A stretch of 64,000 bases of DNA from Natrialba magadii ATCC 43099 (GTDB lineage Archaea; Halobacteriota; Halobacteria; Halobacteriales; Natrialbaceae): contig NC_013922.1 in assembly GCF_000025625.1 (NCBI RefSeq), forward strand, positions 682,001 through 746,000, in the 5' to 3' direction. Position numbers and translations under genes: made by a program. This document shows positions 57,694 to 64,000 of the stretch, in pieces. Position 1 is the stretch's first letter. Every line of letters starts with the position of its first letter. The notes under the pieces were generated by a model. The model did no database searches. It worked only from the letters and a program-made list of their open reading frames with translations, and was not told the origin of the DNA.

Positions 57694-58628
57694 TGGCTGG
57701 TCACCCCCGTCGGGGCGCGCTTGTCGTCTGTGATGCGGATCACGTCGTCGAGCAGGAACTCCTGGCCGATGATCATGATCGCGCTACTGCCGCTGATCAG
57801 GGTCGAGAGGTGTTCGTCCGCGATGGAGCCCTCCGCGAGGTCGCGCGCGGCGGAACCCATGAGGTAGTAGCCGCCAAGCATGGATTTGATGTCCCAGAGT
57901 CCGCGGTCGATCATTTCCGAGGTCACCAGTACCTCGTTCGTCCAGAGGAAGTGATCGAGGCCGTCGATCCACAGCAACGATCCCTCTGCAGCCCGCTGGT
58001 GCAACGGTGCGACGTAGTCGTGGACGACGCCGTCGTCGACCGCCTCTGCGGGCGGATACGCTTCAGCCGGCATCCACCACGAGAGCTGTTCGCGCGCGTT
58101 GACGATGTTCGTCACGAGCGCCGCCTGCTCCTGTTCGGCAAAGCCAACCTCCGCCAGCGTGGCTGGCAGCGCGTCGAGGTGGAGCAATTGCCGCGTCGTC
58201 GTCTCGATGTGTTCGGGCGTGAACGCCGGCAGCGTCTGCTCTGCGCTCGCGAAGAAGCCGACATCTGCCAGATGCTCGTTGATCGCCCACGCCGGTTCGG
58301 TCAGCGCCTGATACGCCTCGGACCCGGCCTCAGGGACCCCCATCGCCTCGAGTTCAGGAAGCTGCTCGAAGGAAGCCGTCAACGCACCGAGTTGGTTGCT
58401 CAACAGTGTGGCGTCGAGCGAACCGGTAAGCCCGTCACGAATCCCCTGTCCCATTTCGGCCAGCCCGCTTGCTGTGCCGCTCGATACCTCGGCTCTGAGG
58501 TCGTGCAACGTCGCGCCTGCGATCGTCCCGCCGGCGATGACACCGAGTGCCTTCAGGAACTCGCGGCGCTCGTCGTCACTGACCTCGCCGTAACTATACC
58601 GCTCTCTTGGATCTGTACCGTATGCCAT
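57690..58628 (-). CDS. Tat-like-signal partner protein of the PQQ dehydrogenase
   Basis: The 312-residue protein starts MAYGTDPRERYSYGEVSDDE, with a twin-arginine-like signal (ERREFLKALGVIAGGTIAGA). The mature part is mostly helical and contains aromatic stretches (REQLSWWMPAEAYPP; SLLWIDGLDHFLWTNEV). The stop overlaps the dehydrogenase ATG (ATGA). Because the dehydrogenase itself has no signal, this protein may carry it through the Tat pathway by hitchhiking, which is an inference. No family is recognised. Confidence 0.75.
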   Translation of the reverse strand: MAYGTDPRERYSYGEVSDDERREFLKALGVIAGGTIAGATLHDLRAEVSSGTASGLAEMGQGIRDGLTGSLDATLLSNQLGALTASFEQLPELEAMGVPEAGSEAYQALTEPAWAINEHLADVGFFASAEQTLPAFTPEHIETTTRQLLHLDALPATLAEVGFAEQEQAALVTNIVNAREQLSWWMPAEAYPPAEAVDDGVVHDYVAPLHQRAAEGSLLWIDGLDHFLWTNEVLVTSEMIDRGLWDIKSMLGGYYLMGSAARDLAEGSIADEHLSTLISGSSAIMIIGQEFLLDDVIRITDDKRAPTGVTSQ

Positions 58629-59184
58629 GGCACAAGAGAACCCGTGACACACCACCAATTAGCTGTTTTCACAGTTTCGACTTCTGTCTGAGATTACCCA
58701 GCGTACGCTGTAGGGTGTGCCAAATTGTAGTCGGATTAGTAACCGTTTCCGCGCCTAATAACAGATTAGACGAGTCGCTATCCCCGAATCGAGAGGCAGT
58801 CGCGACGCACGACCACTGCGGGTGAATTTGTAGGCTGGTCGCCACTCGAGTACCGGTTCTCCAATCCGATTCGAACGCCACTAAGTGGGAGATGTACTGT
58901 AAGACGAGACTACCGGGGACACGACGGAGCGGGCTTCTATGAGAGCACTCTTGGGATGAAAGTGGAAGGAAACAGATTGTTCAGCTGGGTCGTAGGTACG
59001 ACGTCTGTCTTCAGAAGATTGGTGCTTCAGAGCACGGGTCACACGCTCGGCTCACGAGTTTGTTCGCCGAAGAAGTGCTCCGTCTGGGATTTGTGCACTA
59101 ATACATCAGTACAATATACAGTAATGGACTCCAATTAGTTGGATATGTGTAAAACAGACTCGATCAACGACCGACGAGTCGACG
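58629..59184. other. gene-free region between quinoprotein locus and effector locus
   Basis: These 556 bp hold no gene that I can support. Short frames exist but with poor codon bias. AT content rises around 58650-58780, consistent with a promoter for the minus-strand partner gene. The right part grades into the IS630 remnant, so more decayed transposon sequence may be hidden here. Confidence 0.4.
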
Positions 59185-59323
59185 TATTCACCTGAGCTAA
59201 ATCCAGGCGAAGAGTGCTGGAGACAACTCCAAGCGGTACTTAGCAATGCTCTTTGACTCACTCAACGAGATCACAACAGCGATTGATCAACCCTCGCTCC
59301 CAAAGGTGAGCAATTATTCCTAA
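59185..59323 (+). pseudogene. C-terminal remnant of an IS630-type transposase
   Basis: The plus strand reads YSPELNPGEECWRQLQAVLS and then, after a one-base frameshift near 59249-59252, FDSLNEITTAIDQ and PKVSNYS before TAA (59321-59323). The SPELNP-x-EE motif with the catalytic Glu is the hallmark of the IS630/Tc1-mariner DDE transposase C-terminus. Nothing upstream of this tail is recognisable, so only a fragment survives next to the duplicated cassette. Confidence 0.75.
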
Positions 59324-59600
59324 CGTCTACTATTGTCTCCAACCTTCCTTTAGTGGCAGCCCCAGCCAGACCGGCACCAATAATCGTCCCTAACGGACCT
59401 GCCAGCCCTAACGCGGCAATCCCCGCGCCAGTCGCTAATCCGGCTCCACTCGAGAGGGCGTCCTTCCCGGCTTCGGTGACCATCTGTCGTTTGGTCGAGG
59501 CGGGCCGGACCTGCTCGGAGACGTACTCGCCGAGCGTAGATACTTGGTTCTCGAGGGGGAGTGTAATCGTTGGGGCCATGCATTGAACTTGCGTTTGCAT
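59271..59600 (-). pseudogene. orphan C-terminal cassette of the DUF4157 effector gene
   Basis: A 109-residue frame contains LGEYVSEQVRPASTKRQMVT and GLATGAGIAALGLAGP, identical to the DUF4157 protein encoded at 60662-61768. At DNA level 59347-59535 matches 60822-61010 with about five differences in 189 bases. It lacks the HExxH core. Its 3' end runs antisense into the IS630 remnant. It lies directly after the partner gene (59621). It may be dead DNA, or an orphan cassette that can recombine with the complete gene. Confidence 0.7.
59347..59535. repeat. 189-bp near-identical direct repeat, copy 1
   Basis: This block matches 60822-61010 in the same orientation at roughly 184 of 189 positions by eye, with no gaps. 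The differences cluster in the first 60 bases. Both copies encode the coiled-coil end and Gly/Ala-rich hydrophobic segment. Confidence 0.85.
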
Positions 59601-59620
59601 CTTCTCTTGGGTTGGTTCAC

Positions 59621-60658
59621 TCAGTTTAACAGTGACTTTACGTTGCCGAGCAGGGAGTTATCACCGAAGTATTTCGAGTCGAGGTCGGAGAGATACGCCC
59701 CGTCCTCGTCAGGAGCATGGTAGTCCGGATAGAAGTCGACCTCCTCGTAGGCCAGTGCAGCAGCAATGTGGCCCAGACCCAGGATCTGATACTCCTCAGG
59801 TGGCTTCACACCCATTCGAACGAAACAATCCCGGATCTGACACGCCAGATCGAACGACAGTCCGTGCCGGAACTGCTCGAGGGTGCCGGGATCGACCGGT
59901 GGTTCCTCGAACCGAGCGTCAGGTTCCCTGTCGGGTTCGACTGCCGTCGTCACTTGTTCGATGCCGTCGTGGTCGAGATACGCCATATGCAGTTCGGAGG
60001 TCGTATCGACGTAGAAGCCCTCGGCTAACTCTGCCAGCTCGTCCTCGTCGGAGCGGTCGAACAACTCCGTAGAAAAGCCACTCCAGGCCTCGAGTCCATC
60101 GTCGGTTAGTCCCGCTAGTGGCGTCTCGTTCGGTGATTGCTCGTCTAAATCGAGACCGAACTCCGCAGCGAGCTCTCTAGCGTCATCCGCGAGGTCGGTG
60201 TCTAACGGATCGAGACCAAGATAGACGTGCTTGCGATAGAGATGGTAGTCCTCGTCTTGCGAGTCTGCCGGCGGGTGAAGGACGCGCTCGGTATCGTCGT
60301 CGTGGTGACTTTTCAGTTGCTGGTAGAGATCACTGAAGTGGTCCTCGAACTCCTCGAGGTCCATCGAATCGATCGCCGAGCGAACCGCCTGCAGGTGGAC
60401 GGGGTTTTTCCACTTCGGGTTGACAGTGTCGTAACCCCGATTCAGGAAGACGTAGTACTGGGCGTAGCGTCGGGCTTGCTTGCCGTACTCGCTTTCTTCT
60501 CGAGTACGCTTCTCGGGTTTTTGTGAATAAGCTTCAGAATCGTGAGCGTAAACCTCGCCATCGGCTTTGTGCATCTCCATTCTGTGCTTGTTACCAACGT
60601 TATCAACGACGTGGAGTCCGATACTTTCATCATTCTCACCGGTGATTTCTGCTTTCAT
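59621..60658 (-). CDS. uncharacterised partner of DUF4157 protein (copy B)
   Basis: The 345-residue protein starts MKAEITGENDESIGLHVVDN, a short beta-rich N-terminal unit. A helical region with ARRYAQYYVFLNRGYDTVNP and FEDHFSDLYQQLKSHHDD follows, and a C-terminal motif FRHGLSFDLACQIRDCFVRM then GVKPPE. The same motifs, in the same order, are in the protein at 61831. It starts 3 bp after the DUF4157 gene, so the two are co-transcribed. The family is not recognised; an immunity protein, chaperone or second effector are all possible. Confidence 0.75.
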   Translation of the reverse strand: MKAEITGENDESIGLHVVDNVGNKHRMEMHKADGEVYAHDSEAYSQKPEKRTREESEYGKQARRYAQYYVFLNRGYDTVNPKWKNPVHLQAVRSAIDSMDLEEFEDHFSDLYQQLKSHHDDDTERVLHPPADSQDEDYHLYRKHVYLGLDPLDTDLADDARELAAEFGLDLDEQSPNETPLAGLTDDGLEAWSGFSTELFDRSDEDELAELAEGFYVDTTSELHMAYLDHDGIEQVTTAVEPDREPDARFEEPPVDPGTLEQFRHGLSFDLACQIRDCFVRMGVKPPEEYQILGLGHIAAALAYEEVDFYPDYHAPDEDGAYLSDLDSKYFGDNSLLGNVKSLLN

Positions 60659-60661
60659 GGT

Positions 60662-61768
60662 TTACGCTAAGCCATCGAAGTTATCTCCCCACTCATCATC
60701 CTCATCCCGGCCACCGAGCCAGCCCGGTAGACGGTCACGCAAGGCACCAGCCTTCTCATGGACGCGACCAGATGCCATTTGCTCGGCAGTCTGACCGATG
60801 GCAGGGCTGGTATCGAGCATGCCTTTAGTGGCAGCCCCAGCCAGACCGGCTCCAATAATCGCACCAAACGGGCCTGCCAGCCCTAACGCGGCAATCCCCG
60901 CGCCAGTCGCTAATCCGGCTCCACTCGAGAGGGCGTCCTTCCCGGCTTCGGTGACCATCTGTCGTTTGGTCGAGGCGGGCCGGACCTGCTCGGAGACGTA
61001 CTCGCCGAGCTTTGACACCTGCTCCTCGAGATTTTCGACGCGTTCTTCAATATTGCCCTCAGTGGCACCCATCTGGGCGTAGCTGTCGGCTTTGTCCTCC
61101 TGAGCTGCTTTCTGTGCGTCGTGGTTGACCTTCGCGAAACTTGCCACAGTACTGCCGATATCGGCGATCGCCCCCGTAAACCGCTGGACGTGGATTTCGG
61201 TGTCGGCCATCTCGCCCTCGAGACCGGCCTCCCAGCCGCGCATGACCTGGCCGGCGATCTCGTCGGCCTCGCGTTCGGCGGCCGGATCGGGGTCGACCTC
61301 CATCTCGACTTCGGTTTTGGGCATCATCGAGATGGGAGCGTCGGGTTGCTGCAGCGTGTGGACGACCTCGTGGGCGATGAGATGCTGGCCCTCTGGTGAG
61401 GACGGATCGTACTCGTCCGGACCGAACGCGATGTGGTTGCCGACCGCGAACGCGCGGGCGTTGACCTCTTCGCAGGCCTGCTGGGCCGTCGGTCCCGTGT
61501 GAATCTGGACGTGATCTAACGAGGCGTCTAATCGCCCCTCGAGGCCGGCTTTGACCTCGCCCTCGAGTTGCTGGCCGGGTTCGGAGACGACCGCTCGCAC
61601 TGAATCGGGGACGCTGGCCTCGCCTGCGGGTTCGTGATCACGGTGGGCAGCTTTGTTGCGATGCAGCGAGGCTTCGGTTTGCTGTTCGATATCGTATTGC
61701 GCTCCGCTTCTCAGCGAGCCATCCATACCGTGACAGACAGTCTGTGAGCGCATTGATAGTCGATACAT
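60662..61768 (-). CDS. DUF4157 (eCIS core) protein, putative injection-system effector (copy B)
   Basis: The 368-residue protein has the DUF4157 domain at about residues 70-165: LDHVQIHTGPTAQQACEEVN, AFAVGNHIAFGPDEYDP, the zinc motif LIAHEVVHTLQQ, and the third ligand EREADEIAGQVM. After a coiled coil (EERVENLEEQVSKLGEYVSE) comes a Gly/Ala-rich hydrophobic stretch (SGAGLATGAGIAALGLAGPF) that could insert in a membrane, then an acidic tail. DUF4157 is strongly associated with extracellular contractile injection systems in bacteria and archaea. A start at 61753 or 61726 is possible. Confidence 0.85.
   Translation of the reverse strand: MYRLSMRSQTVCHGMDGSLRSGAQYDIEQQTEASLHRNKAAHRDHEPAGEASVPDSVRAVVSEPGQQLEGEVKAGLEGRLDASLDHVQIHTGPTAQQACEEVNARAFAVGNHIAFGPDEYDPSSPEGQHLIAHEVVHTLQQPDAPISMMPKTEVEMEVDPDPAAEREADEIAGQVMRGWEAGLEGEMADTEIHVQRFTGAIADIGSTVASFAKVNHDAQKAAQEDKADSYAQMGATEGNIEERVENLEEQVSKLGEYVSEQVRPASTKRQMVTEAGKDALSSGAGLATGAGIAALGLAGPFGAIIGAGLAGAATKGMLDTSPAIGQTAEQMASGRVHEKAGALRDRLPGWLGGRDEDDEWGDNFDGLA
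60822..61010. repeat. 189-bp near-identical direct repeat, copy 2
   Basis: This lies inside the complete DUF4157 gene (copy B). It is the likely parent of the orphan cassette copy at 59347-59535. Confidence 0.85.
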
Positions 61769-61810
61769 CCGAGTTTGAGGAGCGGTGAATTATGTATTTC
61801 GGAACTGAGA

Positions 61811-61820
61811 TTATATCGAT
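61811..61820 (-). promoter_or_regulatory. TATA-like promoter of the DUF4157 copy B operon
   Basis: On the minus strand the sequence reads atcgatataa. A start of transcription about 27 bases downstream (near 61788) would leave a leader of roughly 20 bases to the ATG at 61768. It lies in the 62-bp gap after the upstream partner gene, so copy B appears to have its own promoter. Confidence 0.45.
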
Positions 61821-61830
61821 AAGACTCTTC

Positions 61831-62841
61831 TTAGGTTGACTCGAGCAGGCCTGAGAGGTCGTACGCGTCGTCGGGCGTGTGCTGTTCGTGCCAGTCGGTG
61901 ATGGTCGCCTGTGGGTCGTGATAGTCCTGATAGAAGTCGTGATTGCTGTACCAGCCGATGTGATCGTAGAACCCCGGCCCTTGAATCCGAACGTCTTCCG
62001 GCGGGGCGATTCCCATCGTGATGTAACAATCGCGAACTTGACAGCACAGGTGGCGAACCAGCGAGTGGCGAAAGTCCTCGAGGTCGTCGAACTGGTAGGC
62101 ACGGCCGAACATCTGTGGACGGGCGTCTGGATGACGGTCTGGGACGGCTCCATCGGACTCACCTGTCACTGCTTCGTCGCGGTCGCCGTTTGCCCATCGG
62201 ATCGTAACCGGTCCGATGGCCTCGATGACGCCCTCACTGAACGTTTCTGCCACACTGGAGGTGTCAATCTCCTCGTCGCTGGCGAAAGTCTGCTGGATAC
62301 GACTCACGAGCCCCCCACTGTCGGTGGCCTGCTCGACCGTTCGCACCACTGCTTCCAGGGCTCCGTCAGCGATCAGGTCCTCGAGCAAGGCTGCCGTATC
62401 GGTCTGATCCAGCCCGAGGTAGATGTCCTGTTCGACGCGTGGGACGGTCACCGGTGGCAGATCCGGAACCTCGACGACGGGGGCAGCCTCGCCAGCGTCG
62501 TGGCGCATCTGCTGGTAGAACTCGCCGAAATAGTCCTCGAAGGTATCTGCCGGAAGGTTGGCAATAGCCATCGCGGCAGTCACAATCCTGTCGGGATTCG
62601 AAAGCGGGTCGACCGTTTCGTACCCGCGCTGACGGTAGACGTAGAATTTGGCGAATCGACGCGTCTGATTGACCCACTCGTGTTCTTCTTGGGTGCGTTT
62701 GGCTGGCTTGTCTGGATAGCCGTCTTGCTCGTGGTACTTTATCTCACCACTTTCGTTCATCTCGATACCGTGGTCTACACCATTGTTATCTTGAACCTTA
62801 ATACCAATCCGCTTGGATTCTCCTGTAATAACTGCCTTCAT
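61831..62841 (-). CDS. uncharacterised partner of DUF4157 protein (copy A)
   Basis: The 336-residue protein starts MKAVITGESKRIGIKVQDNN. It is paralogous to the protein at 59621: the N-terminal ITGE unit, TRRFAKFYVYRQRGYETVDP, FEDYFGEFYQQMRHD, VEQDIYLGLDQTDT, and the C-terminal FRHSLVRHLCCQVRDCYITM with GIAPPED are shared. The middle (about 140-240) diverges. Its ATG overlaps the stop of the DUF4157 gene by four bases (ATGA), showing tight coupling. No known domain is recognised. Confidence 0.75.
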   Translation of the reverse strand: MKAVITGESKRIGIKVQDNNGVDHGIEMNESGEIKYHEQDGYPDKPAKRTQEEHEWVNQTRRFAKFYVYRQRGYETVDPLSNPDRIVTAAMAIANLPADTFEDYFGEFYQQMRHDAGEAAPVVEVPDLPPVTVPRVEQDIYLGLDQTDTAALLEDLIADGALEAVVRTVEQATDSGGLVSRIQQTFASDEEIDTSSVAETFSEGVIEAIGPVTIRWANGDRDEAVTGESDGAVPDRHPDARPQMFGRAYQFDDLEDFRHSLVRHLCCQVRDCYITMGIAPPEDVRIQGPGFYDHIGWYSNHDFYQDYHDPQATITDWHEQHTPDDAYDLSGLLEST

Positions 62842-64000
62842 TGTTCGTACTCTGCCTCCATGTCCACGTCACCGGTCGAGTCACCCGCTCCAGTCTCGCC
62901 ACTCTCTCGCAGTTCACGTTTGACCGTTTCGACGACCGTTGCGAGTTCTTCCGGGGAGAGACTGCTCTCTTCACCGAGTGCGGCGTCGGCAGCCCCTTTG
63001 CCGAGCATACTTGAGGCGAAGGCTCCAGAGGCAGCGACGGCAGCACCAGCAGCAAGCGGCAACGCGCCGGCGGATGCGACCGTCGTCAGTGCTGCAACGG
63101 TTGCGCCGACTCCGGCGGTGACCGCCGTTCGATTGTCGGTCGCCCCGTCGCGTAGCCGTTCCCACACGCTGCTCTCTCCGCCCTCGATCGCCTCGGGATC
63201 TACACCGAGGTCTTCCAACGCCGCTTCGTCCAGTTCGTCCGAGCCGCTGAGCAACTCTTCGATTTCCTCGGATCGCTGTTCCAATCGCTTGTCTACCGCC
63301 TCGGGAACGCGCTGTTCGATCTCTTCGGAGACGATTTTACGAATACGGGATGGGCTCGCGAGTCCACCGTCGTCGGTGGTCGTCCGCTGAATGTGGACGT
63401 CCGTCCCCATCCGACTCACGACTAGCGGCTCCTCACCGGAGAGTGCCTGTGCAGCCGCCTCGTCGGCCTCGCGCTCGAGTTGCGGATCAGGGTCAATCTC
63501 GAGATTAGCGCCCTCCTGGGGCATCATCGAAATCGGCGCGCCACCGTTCTGTTGTTTGACGTGGGCGAGTTCGTGCGCGAGCAAGTGCTGACCCTCCGGA
63601 CTTTCGGGGTCGTACTCGCCCGAATTAAACACGATATCGTTCCCGCAGGTAAACGCCTTCGCGTCGATCGCCTCAGCAGCTTTCGCTGCAGTACCGCCCG
63701 TGTGAAGGCGTACGTCCGAGAAATCGGCGTCCATCCGCTCCTCGAGGGCGCGTTGGACGGGCTGATCCAGCGGTTGGCCACCGTTGCTCAGCACGTCCAG
63801 GACCTTGCCGGGCACCTCGTCGATGGTCGTGTCGGTTCCCTCGAGCGAGCGCTGAATCTGACCCTCGTCACGACCGAATAGTCGTGGAACCGCCGAATCG
63901 GCAAGATCCACGGCGGCAGCGGAGTTGTCGAACGTCGCTGCCTCGAGGTGGGTCTCCACCCGGGCATGCTCGAGGGCAGCCGCCGCCAGCGGCTTGGAAC
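62838..64000 (-). CDS. DUF4157 (eCIS core) protein, putative injection-system effector (copy A, 5' end may be cut)
   Basis: The frame has a GTG at 63959 but stays open to the window edge (reading KPLAAAALEHARVETHLE), so the real start is probably outside. The DUF4157 domain includes FSDVRLHTGGTAAKAAEAID, AFTCGNDIVFNSGEYDP, the zinc motif LLAHELAHVKQQ and EREADEAAAQALSG. A helical stretch and an Ala/Gly-rich hydrophobic region (ATVAALTTVASAGALPLAAG and beyond) precede a short acidic end. The overall plan equals copy B, although outside the core the sequences differ. Confidence 0.85.
   Translation of the reverse strand, partial: SKPLAAAALEHARVETHLEAATFDNSAAAVDLADSAVPRLFGRDEGQIQRSLEGTDTTIDEVPGKVLDVLSNGGQPLDQPVQRALEERMDADFSDVRLHTGGTAAKAAEAIDAKAFTCGNDIVFNSGEYDPESPEGQHLLAHELAHVKQQNGGAPISMMPQEGANLEIDPDPQLEREADEAAAQALSGEEPLVVSRMGTDVHIQRTTTDDGGLASPSRIRKIVSEEIEQRVPEAVDKRLEQRSEEIEELLSGSDELDEAALEDLGVDPEAIEGGESSVWERLRDGATDNRTAVTAGVGATVAALTTVASAGALPLAAGAAVAASGAFASSMLGKGAADAALGEESSLSPEELATVVETVKRELRESGETGAGDSTGDVDMEAEYEQ

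Overview
The window is chromosomal DNA from a halophilic archaeon (class Halobacteria). The evidence is the high-GC, strongly acidic proteome, twin-arginine lipoproteins, archaeal information-processing genes (Nop5, fibrillarin, RfcL), form III RuBisCO, gamma-glutamylcysteine synthetase, halolysin-type proteases, and small zinc-ribbon proteins of haloarchaeal type. Most of it is ordinary core genome with short intergenic gaps, many probably leaderless starts and few operons. The GACACC-type hexamer repeats and Asp/Glu-rich tails suggest a Natrialba/Haloterrigena-like genome, but I cannot fix the genus.

Layout. 1-9.2 kb: a DUF63 membrane protein cut by the window edge, a TrmB-like regulator divergent from a COG1361 surface protein plus RND/MMPL exporter operon, and an APC permease fused to two UspA domains. 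9.3-10.9 kb: the overlapping nop5-flpA pair for C/D-box RNA-guided methylation. 10.9-12.6 kb: an IS1341-type (IS200/IS605) element with tnpB, a structured right end and a divergent 45-aa protein. 12.7-18.6 kb: a PQQ-repeat lipoprotein, trkA-trkH, and an Lrp regulator carrying a TrkA-C domain. 18.7-27.9 kb: lipoproteins, gshA, gfcR, two HAD hydrolases, panB, small membrane proteins, an alpha/beta hydrolase and a NYN nuclease. 27.9-32.5 kb: two paralogous secreted subtilases, each preceded by mobile or palindromic debris. 32.9-36 kb: gcvT, gcvH, and a GIDE-like membrane gene interrupted by an in-frame TAG. 36-43.1 kb: regulators, small proteins, a CinA-like protein, a degenerate M48-like protein, an AbrB/PIN toxin-antitoxin pair, rfcL and a DUF3592 protein. 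43.2-52.7 kb: a BioF-like enzyme, form III RuBisCO, a probable CTAG m4C methyltransferase, sucCD and a UbiA prenyltransferase. 53.2-58.6 kb: two convergent quinoprotein loci, namely a cupredoxin-fused soluble sugar dehydrogenase, and a large PQQ dehydrogenase with a short TAT-like-signal partner.

The right end (59.2-64 kb, all minus strand) is the most unusual part. It holds two tandem modules, each a DUF4157 (eCIS-core, HExxH) protein followed by a roughly 340-residue protein of a family I do not recognise. Downstream of them lie a near-identical duplicated C-terminal cassette and the tail of an IS630-type transposase. This resembles a diversifying effector locus of an extracellular contractile injection system. 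No structural injection genes are in view, and they may lie beyond position 64000.
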